Assembly (NCBI RefSeq): GCF_000374845.1
Contig: NZ_KB895417.1
Location: 63,661-127,660 of the forward strand
Direction: 5' to 3'
From: Paenibacillus terrigena DSM 21567
GTDB taxonomy: Bacteria; Bacillota; Bacilli; Paenibacillales; Paenibacillaceae
DNA length: 64,000 nucleotides
Both the position numbers and the translations under genes were made by a program. Below are positions 8,171 to 17,860 of this stretch, in pieces. The notes beneath the pieces were generated by a model. It worked only from the letters and a program-made list of their open reading frames with translations. It did not search any database and had not been told where the DNA came from. Position 1 is the stretch's first letter, and each line of letters begins with the position of its first letter.

Positions 8171-9718
8171 TTATTCTTGGTTGTCTTTGATTAAGCTTCT
8201 TTGATAATTGGTGATTCGCGTATAATCTTCTTCTAATACTCTTGATAGACTGATAAAGATCGGCAACAATTGTCTATACTCTTTTGCTGCTTCTTCTTTT
8301 GGTGTGTGTTGGTAGGTACTGCCAATCATGTTATTAACGATATCAAAAGAGTCAATTTTTCCTGTGGCATAGAGACCTAATATACATGCCCCTAGACAAG
8401 AACTTTCGTAACTTTTGGGAACAACGACTTCAGATTCGAAAATATCGGACATCATTTGCCGCCACACATCAGATCTTGCGAAGCCTCCCGTTGCTTGAAT
8501 CCGGGTCACAGGACCGTCCATGCATTCCGTTAATGCTAGGAACACGGTATATAGATTATAAATAACGCCTTCCAAGGCAGCCCGAATCATATGCTCCTTT
8601 TTATGTGACAACGTTAAGCCGAAGAAGGAGCCGCGTACGTTCGGATTCCATAGTGGCGCACGTTCTCCTGCGAGATAGGGGTGGAATAGCAAACCGTCTG
8701 CCCCCGGTCTCACACGTTCAGCGATTTTCGTTAATACATCGTAGGGATCAATCCCTAGTCTTTTCGCTGTCTCTACTTCTGAGGAGGCAAGTTCATCGCG
8801 AATCCAGCGAAGGACCATCCCTCCATTGTTGACCGGTCCGCCAATGACCCAATGCTTTTCCGTTAACGCATAACAGAATATTCTTCCTTTTTTATCAGTT
8901 TGCGGCTTGTCAATGACGGTTCGAATGGCTCCGCTTGTCCCTATGGTGACTGCAATCTCGCCTTTTCCGATGGCATTCACGCCTAGATTGGAGAGCACGC
9001 CGTCACTGGCGCCAATGACAAAAGAGGTCTGTGGATCAATACCCATCCTTTGAGCCAAGTCCGGATTGCAATGGTTATATATGTTGGTGGTTGGCACGAG
9101 CTCAGATAATTGAGCAGGTGTTATGCCGGCGATTTGTAGTGCTTCTTCATCCCAATCTAACGTGTTAAGATTCATCATTCCCATCGATGAAGCGAGGGAA
9201 TGATCGACGACATACTGATCGAACAATTTCTTAAAGATATATTCTTTGATTCCGATATACTTTCTGGTTTTGGCAGCGATCTCAGGACGGTCGTTCACAA
9301 TCCATGTAATTTTGCATAACGGCGACATGGGGTGAATAGGTGTTCCTGTCCGTCTATACACGTCATGGCCATTCAGTTCATTTTTAATTTTATGTGCCCA
9401 TGCTTCACTGCGGTTATCAGCCCAGGTGATGCATGGTGTCAGCGGCTGGTCATTTTTATCCATGGCTATGACACTATGCATGGCGCTGCTAAATGAAATA
9501 AACGCTGGTTGTTTATCCGAATGCTGTTTTGTAATATTTGAAATCGTTTGCAGTACGGCTTGAAAAATCTGATCCGGATCTTGTTCCGCCGTGGACATAT
9601 CCGGTGTATGAAGCGGGTAACCGATATTCTCGGTTTGAATGACTTCGCCATTGTCGGTGAACAATACCGCTTTGGTACTTGTTGTGCCGATATCTACGCC
9701 TAACATATAGCTACTCAT
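8171..9718 (-). CDS. gntK: Gluconokinase, FGGY family
   Basis: The 515-residue kinase phosphorylates gluconate to 6-phosphogluconate. It starts with the FGGY-family phosphate-binding loop (VDIGTTSTK, residues 8-16). The C-terminal ATPase region includes 'ATGGFARSDVWRQMMSDIF'. The first eight bases overlap the end of gntR, which implies coupled translation. Family relatives also phosphorylate xylulose or glycerol, but the gntR/gntP/gntZ setting makes gluconate the clear choice. Confidence 0.94.
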   Translation of the reverse strand: MSSYMLGVDIGTTSTKAVLFTDNGEVIQTENIGYPLHTPDMSTAEQDPDQIFQAVLQTISNITKQHSDKQPAFISFSSAMHSVIAMDKNDQPLTPCITWADNRSEAWAHKIKNELNGHDVYRRTGTPIHPMSPLCKITWIVNDRPEIAAKTRKYIGIKEYIFKKLFDQYVVDHSLASSMGMMNLNTLDWDEEALQIAGITPAQLSELVPTTNIYNHCNPDLAQRMGIDPQTSFVIGASDGVLSNLGVNAIGKGEIAVTIGTSGAIRTVIDKPQTDKKGRIFCYALTEKHWVIGGPVNNGGMVLRWIRDELASSEVETAKRLGIDPYDVLTKIAERVRPGADGLLFHPYLAGERAPLWNPNVRGSFFGLTLSHKKEHMIRAALEGVIYNLYTVFLALTECMDGPVTRIQATGGFARSDVWRQMMSDIFESEVVVPKSYESSCLGACILGLYATGKIDSFDIVNNMIGSTYQHTPKEEAAKEYRQLLPIFISLSRVLEEDYTRITNYQRSLIKDNQE

Positions 9719-10442
9719 GTTCTTGTTCTACTCCTTTAGATAACATTTGCTGCGACATCCAGAGGTCATCGACTTTCCCTTGAACATCATCAAAGTTTTG
9801 ATGCAAAGATTTAATCATGAGTGCTCGATCTTTTGTTCCGATGGCTTGTATATAAAGTTCATGATTAGTGATAATCCGCGCTAAATCTTCGTACTTTTCC
9901 TTAAAGCGAGTACGCATCGATAATAGAATGAAGCTTTCCATAACGGGTTTTAAATTACTCCAAATCATCAGGACGTAGGAATGTTGAATGGAACGGATAA
10001 TTGTCTCATGGAATAAAATATCTTGATAAGAAAACTCATCCGCATCTTCATATTTAATGGCGATTTTCATCATTTCCATAATTTTATTCAATTCCTTGAC
10101 CAACTCATGGGTGTCGAGCTTCGCAAGCCGCTCAAAGACAAACGTTTCTATGAGAAGACGGACATCATATATTTCGTTGATTTCTTTTTCGGTTAAACCA
10201 ATGACAACGGCGCCCATTCGTTCCAAGCGAATGATATTTTCAGATGCCAGTACTTTCAATGCATCGCGAACGGGGGATCGGCTTACGGAAAAATCGGCAG
10301 CCAATTTATTTTCGGACAAAATGGTACCGCTTTCGATCTTGCCTGAAATAATGCGCATTCGAAGTTCGCTTGCAACACGATCGCCAGTCGAAGCTTTTGA
10401 AAGCCATTTTTCGGGATAAATAAATTCTTTTGAATCCGCCAT
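9711..10442 (-). CDS. gntR: Gluconate operon repressor, GntR family (FadR subfamily)
   Basis: The protein of about 243 residues has an N-terminal winged helix-turn-helix ('ENKLAADFSVSRSPVRDALK') and a C-terminal all-helical FCD effector domain. In B. subtilis GntR represses the operon until gluconate binds. A longer frame starts 39 bases upstream, but that start lies in the operator. ATG 10442 is chosen because AGAGGTGA sits just before it. It is the first gene of the operon and so represses itself. Confidence 0.93.
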   Translation of the reverse strand: MADSKEFIYPEKWLSKASTGDRVASELRMRIISGKIESGTILSENKLAADFSVSRSPVRDALKVLASENIIRLERMGAVVIGLTEKEINEIYDVRLLIETFVFERLAKLDTHELVKELNKIMEMMKIAIKYEDADEFSYQDILFHETIIRSIQHSYVLMIWSNLKPVMESFILLSMRTRFKEKYEDLARIITNHELYIQAIGTKDRALMIKSLHQNFDDVQGKVDDLWMSQQMLSKGVEQEHE

Positions 10443-10465
10443 AACTTCACCTCTTTTGCAACCAA

Positions 10466-10487
10466 GTATACTTGTATACAAGTATAC
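10466..10487 (-). promoter_or_regulatory. GntR operator, perfect 22-bp palindrome
   Basis: The core ATACTTGTATACAAGTAT at 10468-10485 agrees with the known B. subtilis GntR box, and symmetry extends to 22 bp. It overlaps the -10 hexamer of the gnt promoter, which is a direct repression geometry. Confidence 0.9.
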
Positions 10488-10508
10488 CCTTAATTATTGA
10501 TTATGCAA
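10481..10508 (-). promoter_or_regulatory. Promoter of gntRKPZ
   Basis: Read on the minus strand, TTGCAT (10508-10503) is followed after 16 bases by TATACT (10486-10481). The -10 lies inside the GntR palindrome. Confidence 0.75.
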
Positions 10509-10590
10509 GCGTTATCTTCTACCAATTTCACCCACTTTATTTAATTCTATTTTCGAAGGTTCACGCATCGTCGTCAGACGATTGAAACGA

Positions 10591-10632
10591 AATAAGCCCT
10601 CGTTCCATGATGGATGGAACGTAGGGCTTATT
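10591..10632 (-). terminator. Terminator after the GH92 gene
   Basis: AATAAGCCC and GGGCTTATT close a long stem with inner arms CGTTCCAT and ATGGAACG. It is 33 bases past the GH92 stop, and a T-rich tract follows on the minus strand. Confidence 0.75.
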
Positions 10633-10664
10633 CTGTGTGATCATCCTATAGATGGACGCTGATG

Positions 10665-12878
10665 TTATTTATTTTTGGCCATCGCATAAGGAAGCTTCTT
10701 CAGATCGCTTACCTCAGCAGGTGCTTGAGTGCTCATCTCGAAGGCGAGTACGCCTCCATTGGCAAGCTCTTCATGGGTTAGATAGAGCCTCGATACGGAT
10801 TCTCCGTTCAACTGGACACCCGATACATATTTATGCTCAGCCGTGTTATCTTCAGCTTCAATCACGATTTGTTTGCCGCTCTCCAGATGGACCGTCATCT
10901 TCTTGAAATAAGGCGTTCCAAGCACATATTCAGGTACCCCAGGGCTGAGTGGATAGAAGCCCATCGCACCGAATACGTACCACGCGCATAGGCTGCCGTT
11001 ATCTTCATCGCCTGGCAAGCCGTCAGGGCGGGAGCTGAATAACTCATCCATGGTCCGACGAACCCATTGTTGCGTCAACGCCGGATAACCTAGTGCCGTG
11101 TAGATGTATGGGAAGTGGAAGCTCGGTTGGTTGCTGATCGCGAACTGCCCAAAATCGACATTGGCCATCTCGGACATTTCGTGAATTTCGAAGCCGTATG
11201 ATCCGACTTTAAATTCAGGTTCTGCCGCGAATAGCGCGTCCAACCGCTCTTTTGCAGCCTCACGTCCCCCCATGAAATCCGCAAGTCCGAGCAGGTCATG
11301 CTGAACCGCCCAGCTGCTCTGGTAAGCGCCGCCTTCTGTGTATGGACCACCCCAGACGATCGGATCGAACGGCTCCAGCCAGCTTCCATCCTGCAGTTTG
11401 CCACGCATGAATCCGACAGCTGGATCGTACAGGTGTTTATATTGCTCCGCACGTTTCATAAGCTGCATGTATTCCTCATCGCGACCCAAATGCTTCGCAA
11501 TCTGTGCTATACAGAAGTCGCCATAGACATAGTCGAGCGTGTTACATACGCTCTCGTGCGTATGAATATCGGCAGGCATATATTCGAATTTCAAATACTC
11601 GCCCATGCCTTTCCGTCCGTAACGATTGTCCGGTGATACGGTCGTCGCATGTTTGTGTAGTCCTTCGTAGGCCGTTTCGACATCGAATCCTGTGTTCCCT
11701 TTGACAATCGCATCAGCAAAGGATACATCGATAAGGGTACCCGGCATCATACTGCGTTCGCCCGGCGATGCCCATTTCGGCATCCAACCGGTCTCCTTGT
11801 ATGCATTTACCCAGCCCTGCATCATTTCATTCACGAAGGATGGATAGAGCAAATTGTACAGCGGGAAGGATGTCCGGTAGGTATCCCAGAATCCGATATC
11901 GGCATAGAGCGGACCTTTCTCGATCTTGCCATTGTATGGACTGAAGTGAACCTGCTCACCGTCTGCGGTATATTCATGAATCGCGTGCGGGAAGAGGGAG
12001 GTACGGTAAAGGCTTGTATAGAATGTCTTCAGCTTCTCTTGGTCGTCGCTCTCAACCTCGATCACGCCAAGCTGCTTCTCCCAAATGGCCGATGCAACCT
12101 GAAGGATGTCATCGAAGGACTGCTGACCGATCTCGCGATCCAGATTCGTGAAGGCTTGTTCTTGACTAATGAAGGATGTACTGAAGCTCGCTTCGACCAT
12201 ACCGTCTGCCGGTAATTCTAAGCCGACGTAAGCACCGAGGCGCTCGCCCGTTCCGTTAAGATCTGAGTTCGTGTTATGCTTCGCATCGAATAACCCGCTG
12301 AGCTCCCCAACGATGGAGCAATTGAATCGAATTGCGAAATACATCCGGTAGTTCTCCGGCGTGCCGCCCGCTTTGGCTGTTGTGTAGCCTGTTAAGGTAT
12401 TGTTCGCCGTGTCAATCTGCATGGTTGTCTCGCCTGGGAATGGCGCTAGAATGAAGCGGGCCTCATCCCGGCGTTTATAGGTCAGACGAATGCTCGCACA
12501 GCGTGCTGTTGGCGCGAGTTCCATCGTCGTCTGGTAGCGAAGCAGATGAACCTTCAAGTAGTCTGGGCGCACGACCAAATCTTTCTTGCGGAAGGAGGAT
12601 GAGCGGTCATGGGCAGAGGTCTTCAGCGGACCTGTCTGCGGGATGAATGTCATATGGCCGTAGTCGCCAATCCATGGGCTTGGCTGATGCGTCAGGCGGA
12701 AGCCTTCCATGCGGTTATGGTTCGGGCTGAACCACCAGCCGCCGCCGGCTTCGGAGGTTTGCAGCGCCCAAGCGTTCATCGCGAAGGGCAATGAAGTTAA
12801 CGGCAGTGTATTGCCGTTCGAATATGGGTAAATGGAATCGGTCCCTTGCAGGGGATTCACGTAAGCAATTTTGTTCAT
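10665..12878 (-). CDS. Glycoside hydrolase family 92 alpha-mannosidase
   Basis: The 737-residue protein matches the GH92 exo-alpha-mannosidase layout: an N-terminal beta-sandwich and a C-terminal (alpha/alpha)6 barrel. Hallmarks include 'ADIGFWDTYRTSFPLYNLL' and, near the C-terminus, 'PGDEDNGSLCAWYVFGAMG' carrying the acidic catalytic residues. These enzymes need calcium and remove alpha-linked mannose from glycans. No signal peptide is visible, so it probably works on imported oligosaccharides. AAGGAG seven bases before ATG 12878 sets the start. It diverges from an AraC regulator that may control it. Confidence 0.9.
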   Translation of the reverse strand: MNKIAYVNPLQGTDSIYPYSNGNTLPLTSLPFAMNAWALQTSEAGGGWWFSPNHNRMEGFRLTHQPSPWIGDYGHMTFIPQTGPLKTSAHDRSSSFRKKDLVVRPDYLKVHLLRYQTTMELAPTARCASIRLTYKRRDEARFILAPFPGETTMQIDTANNTLTGYTTAKAGGTPENYRMYFAIRFNCSIVGELSGLFDAKHNTNSDLNGTGERLGAYVGLELPADGMVEASFSTSFISQEQAFTNLDREIGQQSFDDILQVASAIWEKQLGVIEVESDDQEKLKTFYTSLYRTSLFPHAIHEYTADGEQVHFSPYNGKIEKGPLYADIGFWDTYRTSFPLYNLLYPSFVNEMMQGWVNAYKETGWMPKWASPGERSMMPGTLIDVSFADAIVKGNTGFDVETAYEGLHKHATTVSPDNRYGRKGMGEYLKFEYMPADIHTHESVCNTLDYVYGDFCIAQIAKHLGRDEEYMQLMKRAEQYKHLYDPAVGFMRGKLQDGSWLEPFDPIVWGGPYTEGGAYQSSWAVQHDLLGLADFMGGREAAKERLDALFAAEPEFKVGSYGFEIHEMSEMANVDFGQFAISNQPSFHFPYIYTALGYPALTQQWVRRTMDELFSSRPDGLPGDEDNGSLCAWYVFGAMGFYPLSPGVPEYVLGTPYFKKMTVHLESGKQIVIEAEDNTAEHKYVSGVQLNGESVSRLYLTHEELANGGVLAFEMSTQAPAEVSDLKKLPYAMAKNK

Positions 12879-13060
12879 GTCTACACTCCTTTTTGAACAA
12901 CCTCTTTAACGGATCTGTCTTTAGGTCACGTTACCTTCATTGTAGTGAAATAGGTGTCCCGCTCGCCTATCAATATTTTAGAATATCTATCACTTTTCAT
13001 GATAAAATAGATCAGGACGTAATGTCATGATGGCTGTGAATGCTAGAAAGAGGCAAAAAA

Positions 13061-13939
13061 ATGATGTTTCCATATTATTTGCAAGGCGATGATGAGGTTC
13101 ATGGCGAGTTTCCTTTTACACTGAAAATTCATCATCTTGAGACGCATATCCCTGCACATGTGCACCATTTTATTGAATATACCTATGCTTTTAAAGGCCG
13201 AGGCACGGAATTAATTAATGGTGTTAGTAAGGAGTTAGTTCCCGGTACACTCACCTTCCTATTCCCGCATCAAGTCCATGAGATCAAAATTGAGCCGGGT
13301 GAAGAGCTATATCTCTACGTCGGAGCGATTGGACTTAAAGCATTCTTCGGCGGAGACACGTTCTTTGATCTGCATCGTTTGCTGCAAGGAGCAGAGTCTG
13401 ATCCGAATACCACCTATCGGCTCGATGACGAGACAGCGGCCGAGATTCTGACGCTGCTCAAACAGATGCATGTGGAAATACAGGAAGGGCATCCCTGGAG
13501 CCGCGTCATGTTCGTAGCGAAGCTCATTCAGGTGTTCGTTCTCTTCGACCGCTATCGACAGCGTCATCTCGAACCAAGTCCTTCCCAGCATCGAGAGGTC
13601 CAGTCCATGCGAGGGATGCGAGAGATTATCTCTTATGTGTACCATCATTTCAAGGAAGATATTACGCTTGAGACGCTCGCGAAGAAGTTTAACTATAGTG
13701 TCTCTTATATTAGCGCTTCATTCAAACAATTGGCCGGCGAGAATTATTATGCGGTTCTTGAGCAGATTCGAATCGCACACGCATGCAATTTATTAATCAG
13801 TACGAATTTGAAGATCACAGACATTGCTTATGAAGCTGGCTTTAAATCGTACTCTACTTTCGTGCGGGTATTCCAGACGCGCATGCACATGTCGCCAACG
13901 GCCTATCGGAAGAATAAAGGAATAGCCTTGGATTTATAA
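13061..13939 (+). CDS. AraC family transcriptional regulator
   Basis: The protein has an N-terminal cupin-like sugar-sensing domain ('HIPAHVHHFIEYTYAFKGRG') and a C-terminal pair of helix-turn-helix motifs over the last ~100 residues ('ETLAKKFNYSVSYISASFKQ' and 'KITDIAYEAGFKSYSTFVRV'). A start at 13040 is open, but AAAGAGG just before ATG 13061 favours the later one. It stands between a divergent mannosidase and a sugar-binding lipoprotein gene, so it likely regulates glycan use through one or both. Confidence 0.88.
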   Translation: MMFPYYLQGDDEVHGEFPFTLKIHHLETHIPAHVHHFIEYTYAFKGRGTELINGVSKELVPGTLTFLFPHQVHEIKIEPGEELYLYVGAIGLKAFFGGDTFFDLHRLLQGAESDPNTTYRLDDETAAEILTLLKQMHVEIQEGHPWSRVMFVAKLIQVFVLFDRYRQRHLEPSPSQHREVQSMRGMREIISYVYHHFKEDITLETLAKKFNYSVSYISASFKQLAGENYYAVLEQIRIAHACNLLISTNLKITDIAYEAGFKSYSTFVRVFQTRMHMSPTAYRKNKGIALDL

Positions 13940-14127
13940 GGGGAAATAGGGAAGGTTGATGGAGTGAAAATCCGATTGGATGAATGTTCCAGACACCTTT
14001 CTTTATTTTGTACACGAAATCTATAGTTTGTCGACTTTTGTAAGCGTATTATTTTGTTTAATCTTAAATAGCAATCAAGATTTACCAGTAACCGCTTGAA
14101 TTTCATACAGAAGGGGATTGAAACAAC

Positions 14128-15612
14128 ATGACCAAAGCAAAGAAAATGCTGCTCACGACATTTTGTCTGTTGATGCTGACATCTATCGTCTTGGCTGGGT
14201 GTGGAAGTAAGAATAAGGACCAAGTTGAAAGCGCTGACAAGGGTGCGGCAGAACAGCCGGTAGAGCTTCTCTGGTACACGATTGGTGCGCCACAGAAGGA
14301 CTTGAATAAAGTCATGGAGAAAGTGAGCGAATATACAAAAGAGAAAATCGGCGTCACGATCAAAATGAAAATGTTCGATTTCGGTGATTACAACCAGAAG
14401 ATGGGCGTTATCGCAGCGACAGGCGAACCTTATGATATTGCATTCACTTCTTCCTGGGCATTCGATTATGTGACCAACGCGAAGAAAGGCTTGTTCTATC
14501 CAATGGACGAGCTCATTGAGAAATATGGACAAGACATGAAGAAGGCGATTCATCCGTCCTTCCTTGCAGGTGCCAAAATCGACGGTCAGACTTTCGCGAT
14601 TCCGGTGAACAAAGAGCTTCCGGCGCAGAAGGTATTCCGCTTCAACAAGCAGTTTGTTGACAAATACAAGCTAGACATTAATAGTGTGAAGACGCTTCAA
14701 GACCTTGAGCCGTTGCTTGCTAAGGTGAAAGCAGGAGAGAAAGGATTGTATCCACTTTCCGGGGACAAGAACTTCAAGTTCGGTCTGTACTACGATCTAG
14801 TCAATGAGAACTTGCCGCTAGGCGTATCGCTTAATGATGCCGGCGACCTCAAAATCGTGAACATTCTGGAGCAACCAGAGACGATGAGAGATTTCACAAC
14901 GATGCACGAGTACTACCAAAAAGGTTACTTAAAACAAGACGTTGCTTCGGCAGCGAATGGCGATGAGATGAAGACGGGCAAATGGTTCGTTGATATGCCG
15001 GATACACAACCGTTCGCGGACAACCTATGGAGCCAATCGTTTGGTTATCCGGTCGTATCGGTGCCATACACAGAAGCTTATGTCTATAACTGGTCCGTTC
15101 TAGGTTCGATGCATGCGATTTCCGCGTCGTCGAAATATCCTGAGAAAGCGATGCAATTCTTGAACTTGCTTAATACAGATAAGTACCTTCGTAACCTTGT
15201 GAACAACGGGATCGAAGGCGAGCACTACAAACGTATTGATGACCAGACCGTTGAATATTTGCCAGCGAAACAAGAGCGTTATGACATGCCTACATTCACG
15301 CTCGGTAACTTCTTCATTCTTGATAAGCTGTCAACGGATCCAAAAGACAAATGGGAGAAATTCGCTGAATTCAACAACTCGGCTAAAAATGCACCATTGC
15401 TTGGATTCTCCTTCAACCCAGACAAAGTGAAGACAGAGATCGCAGCACTTCAGAACGTGAAGGAAGAATTCTATCCTTCCCTGTTCACAGGATCTGTAGA
15501 TCCGAAAGTCTATGTGCCAAAAGCGATTGAGAAATTCAAAGCTGCGGGACTCGACAAAGTTCAAGCAGAAATGCAAACACAGCTGGATGCTTGGAAAGCA
15601 AACAAAAAATAA
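14128..15612 (+). CDS. Extracellular sugar-binding lipoprotein with DUF3502-type C-terminus
   Basis: The 494-residue protein begins with a lipoprotein signal peptide ending in LAGC (Cys25). It belongs to the large LplA-like family of solute-binding proteins, with a C-terminal ~150-residue domain of the DUF3502 kind. Such proteins bind oligosaccharides for CUT1 importers whose permeases are LplB/LplC-like. No permease genes are adjacent, so this is an orphan component here. RBS AAGGGGATTG precedes ATG 14128, and a strong terminator follows. Confidence 0.88.
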   Translation: MTKAKKMLLTTFCLLMLTSIVLAGCGSKNKDQVESADKGAAEQPVELLWYTIGAPQKDLNKVMEKVSEYTKEKIGVTIKMKMFDFGDYNQKMGVIAATGEPYDIAFTSSWAFDYVTNAKKGLFYPMDELIEKYGQDMKKAIHPSFLAGAKIDGQTFAIPVNKELPAQKVFRFNKQFVDKYKLDINSVKTLQDLEPLLAKVKAGEKGLYPLSGDKNFKFGLYYDLVNENLPLGVSLNDAGDLKIVNILEQPETMRDFTTMHEYYQKGYLKQDVASAANGDEMKTGKWFVDMPDTQPFADNLWSQSFGYPVVSVPYTEAYVYNWSVLGSMHAISASSKYPEKAMQFLNLLNTDKYLRNLVNNGIEGEHYKRIDDQTVEYLPAKQERYDMPTFTLGNFFILDKLSTDPKDKWEKFAEFNNSAKNAPLLGFSFNPDKVKTEIAALQNVKEEFYPSLFTGSVDPKVYVPKAIEKFKAAGLDKVQAEMQTQLDAWKANKK

Positions 15613-15645
15613 TCGATTTCTTCTGAAATCAAGTTCATAAGCAAG

Positions 15646-15691
15646 CGGGTATTCGATCCTCTGACCAGAGGAGGGGTACCCGTTTTGTTTT
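15646..15691 (+). terminator. Terminator after the sugar-binding lipoprotein gene
   Basis: CGGGTA/TACCCG outer arms and TCCTCT/AGAGGA inner arms form the stem, followed by TTTTGTTTT. Confidence 0.85.
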
Positions 15692-15728
15692 GTCCCAAGA
15701 TCGTAATTTCTTTGCCACGCATTTTTAT

Positions 15729-15757
15729 TTGACATTGATAATCATTATCAATAGAAT
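15729..15757 (+). promoter_or_regulatory. Promoter with embedded Fur box for the heme monooxygenase gene
   Basis: TTGACA (15729-15734), a 17-base spacer and TAGAAT (15752-15757) form a sigma-A promoter. The spacer is filled by a perfect 19-bp palindrome at 15734-15752 containing TGATAATCATTATCA, the classic 7-1-7 Fur box. Iron-loaded Fur should fully block RNA polymerase here. Confidence 0.93.
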
Positions 15758-15803
15758 GTGAGTATACATACACGTTCATAGAAGACCATGGGAGGGTAGC
15801 GAA

Positions 15804-16136
15804 ATGTTCATTGAGACGAAGACGATTGTCGTGAAGGAAGGATTCTCGGATCAAATCGTTCAGCGCTTTACGGGCGAAGGGATTATCGAGAAATCGGAGG
15901 GGTTCATCGATTTGAGCGTGCTCGTGAAGCGTACGCGTCGCGGCAGCGATGAAGAAGTAATCGTGCTGATTCGCTGGAAATCGGAAGAAGCATGGAAGAA
16001 ATGGGAGACGAGCGAAGCGCATATTGAAGGACATCGTCAATCCAGAGGGAAGCCGCAGCCCGAATATATGGTTAGCCGATCGCATGCCACGTACGATGTG
16101 GCATCCTCGAAGAGCGGCGTGTCATCCATAGCATAG
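15804..16136 (+). CDS. Heme-degrading monooxygenase (HmoA/IsdG-like, ABM domain)
   Basis: This 110-residue protein has a single antibiotic-biosynthesis-monooxygenase fold. The stretches 'GFSDQIVQRFTGEGIIEKSE' and 'RWKSEEAWKKWETSEAH' match the HmoA/IsdG group that opens heme to release iron. It is cytoplasmic. Start ATG 15804 follows GGGAGGG. The embedded Fur box supports an iron-starvation role, as does the adjacent siderophore cluster. Close relatives of unknown substrate exist, so heme is inferred from family and regulation. Confidence 0.85.
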   Translation: MFIETKTIVVKEGFSDQIVQRFTGEGIIEKSEGFIDLSVLVKRTRRGSDEEVIVLIRWKSEEAWKKWETSEAHIEGHRQSRGKPQPEYMVSRSHATYDVASSKSGVSSIA

Positions 16137-16149
16137 CGATAAACGAATG

Positions 16150-16187
16150 AAGCTATCGCCCCCATGTGCGGGGTTGATAGCTTTTTT
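16150..16187 (+). terminator. Terminator after the heme monooxygenase gene
   Basis: AAGCTATC/GATAGCTT outer arms and CCCC/GGGG inner arms, then a T-run. Confidence 0.85.
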
Positions 16188-16210
16188 CAACTGACAAAGG
16201 AAGTGGTTCA

Positions 16211-17860
16211 ATGACCCGAGGAGAGCAACAATCTGGAACAATAAACTTGAATGATGACAACATGATGGAAGGCCTCATGTTCCGTCTTCGCGACGCAACT
16301 TGTCTGCAAGGGGAAGCGCTGAATATTCACCCGCAATTGACGCAGTCGCATGTGCTGATCTATGTCCGTCAGGGACAGGGCAGCGTGACGATTGATGAGA
16401 CGTCACACCGGATGCAGCCGCATGCGGTTTATTTCTGCCCTGCAGATAATACATTCAGTGTGGAATCGAATCCAGCGTCCTATGTCGAGCTCTATCTATT
16501 CCGTATCGATATCTATCAAGAGCGGGGTGGATTCAAGCGGCGACTGCATCCTGTGCAGGGCGAACTATTGCCTTGCCGCGGCGAGGTTGTAGTCCTGCCA
16601 ACAGATACCCTCGTTCCGCTGTGCGAGTCTATGCTGCACGATCGAGAGAGCCATGATCCATTGGAACGATTCCGAAGCCAATATACATTCGAGCAGTTCA
16701 TCTATCATGTTATGCAATTCTACCGACTTAAGCAGCAGCCCTCCAGCTCCACCTTGGAACAAGTGAGGTTGCATATGGAGCGGCACCTGGATCAAGGCAT
16801 GACCATCGAGCAGCTTGCTCGCATGATGGATTTAAGTCCGAAATATTTTGGTGATGTATTCAAGAAGCATTATGGGACGAGTCCTATGGATTACTTGACG
16901 GAGCTGCGCATGAACCGCGCCAAGCTGCTGATGGCGAGGCCCAATCTGAAGCTGCGCGATATCGCGCATCAGGTTGGCTATCAGGATGAGTTCTATTTCA
17001 GCCGCAAGTTCAAGAAGGAGATTGGCGTAGCACCAACCGTCTATATGAAGCGCAAGCGCAGAAGAATCGCTGCCTACAGTCTGAACATGATCGGGCTCTT
17101 GCTACCGCTTAGAATCATTCCTTACGCGGCCCCGCTGCATCCCAAGTGGACGGCCTATTATTATCGAACCTACCATGCGGATATCCCGGTGCATCTCCGT
17201 GCGTATCGGCAGCATGATGCCTCTTCCTCGAAGATTCAGGAGCTAACGGAGCATAGCCCAGAGCTCATTCTATGTCCAGCAGAGGCATCAAGCAAAGAGA
17301 AGGAACAGCTTGAGCGGATTGCGCCGGTCTACTATATTTCCGCACAAGGCCTATCTTGGCGAGAGCAGCTGAGGCTTACGGCGGAGCTGTTAGGAGAGAC
17401 AGAAGAAGCCGAGACATGGCTGGGCAAATATGAGCAGCAGGTGAACCGTGCGAGAGAAAAGCTGCATGCTGCGGTACAAGGGGGAACCTGTCTTATCATT
17501 CGCATTACGAGAAATGCGATTTATGCCTACAGCAATCGAACGATGGCTGAGATCTTCTATGGCGATTTGCAGATGAAGCCTGCAGTGGTGTACCGTGAGG
17601 CGATCTATGAGGAACGATTGTCAATGGAGGCTTTGGTCAAGCTCGATGTGGATTATTTGCTTGTGCTTGTTCAGCAAGAAGAAGAGACGCTGCAGCATTG
17701 GGAAGCAGTGCAGCATGCACCGAGTTGGCAAGAAATGAAGGCCGTCCGGCTGCGCCACCTATATCGGCTGAATTCTGACCCTTGGCGACATTATACCGCG
17801 GATGCGATGGAGAGAGTCGTGCAGGAGACGTTACAGCTGCTATCAGGAAATCGTCCATGA
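16211..17860 (+). CDS. AraC regulator fused to a siderophore-binding domain (Btr-like)
   Basis: The 549-residue protein has three parts: an N-terminal cupin-like segment, a central AraC DNA-binding domain (about 170-275, 'EQLARMMDLSPKYFGDVFKK' and 'KLRDIAHQVGYQDEFYFSRK'), and a C-terminal ~260-residue periplasmic-binding-protein domain of the Fe-siderophore class. This matches B. subtilis Btr, which senses Fe-bacillibactin in the cytosol and activates the feu operon. It sits just before a Feu-like operon, so the same role is likely. RBS AAAGGAAG precedes ATG 16211. No own promoter is obvious in the 74-base gap. Confidence 0.9.
   Translation: MTRGEQQSGTINLNDDNMMEGLMFRLRDATCLQGEALNIHPQLTQSHVLIYVRQGQGSVTIDETSHRMQPHAVYFCPADNTFSVESNPASYVELYLFRIDIYQERGGFKRRLHPVQGELLPCRGEVVVLPTDTLVPLCESMLHDRESHDPLERFRSQYTFEQFIYHVMQFYRLKQQPSSSTLEQVRLHMERHLDQGMTIEQLARMMDLSPKYFGDVFKKHYGTSPMDYLTELRMNRAKLLMARPNLKLRDIAHQVGYQDEFYFSRKFKKEIGVAPTVYMKRKRRRIAAYSLNMIGLLLPLRIIPYAAPLHPKWTAYYYRTYHADIPVHLRAYRQHDASSSKIQELTEHSPELILCPAEASSKEKEQLERIAPVYYISAQGLSWREQLRLTAELLGETEEAETWLGKYEQQVNRAREKLHAAVQGGTCLIIRITRNAIYAYSNRTMAEIFYGDLQMKPAVVYREAIYEERLSMEALVKLDVDYLLVLVQQEEETLQHWEAVQHAPSWQEMKAVRLRHLYRLNSDPWRHYTADAMERVVQETLQLLSGNRP

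Noticed and set aside
10652-12900. Several plus-strand open frames across the GH92 gene
   Set aside because: They are antisense shadows of a strongly supported mannosidase gene and show no family motif or RBS.
13903-14553. A 216-residue minus-strand frame between the AraC and lipoprotein genes
   Set aside because: It covers the lipoprotein signal peptide and RBS in antisense and has no recognisable domain.
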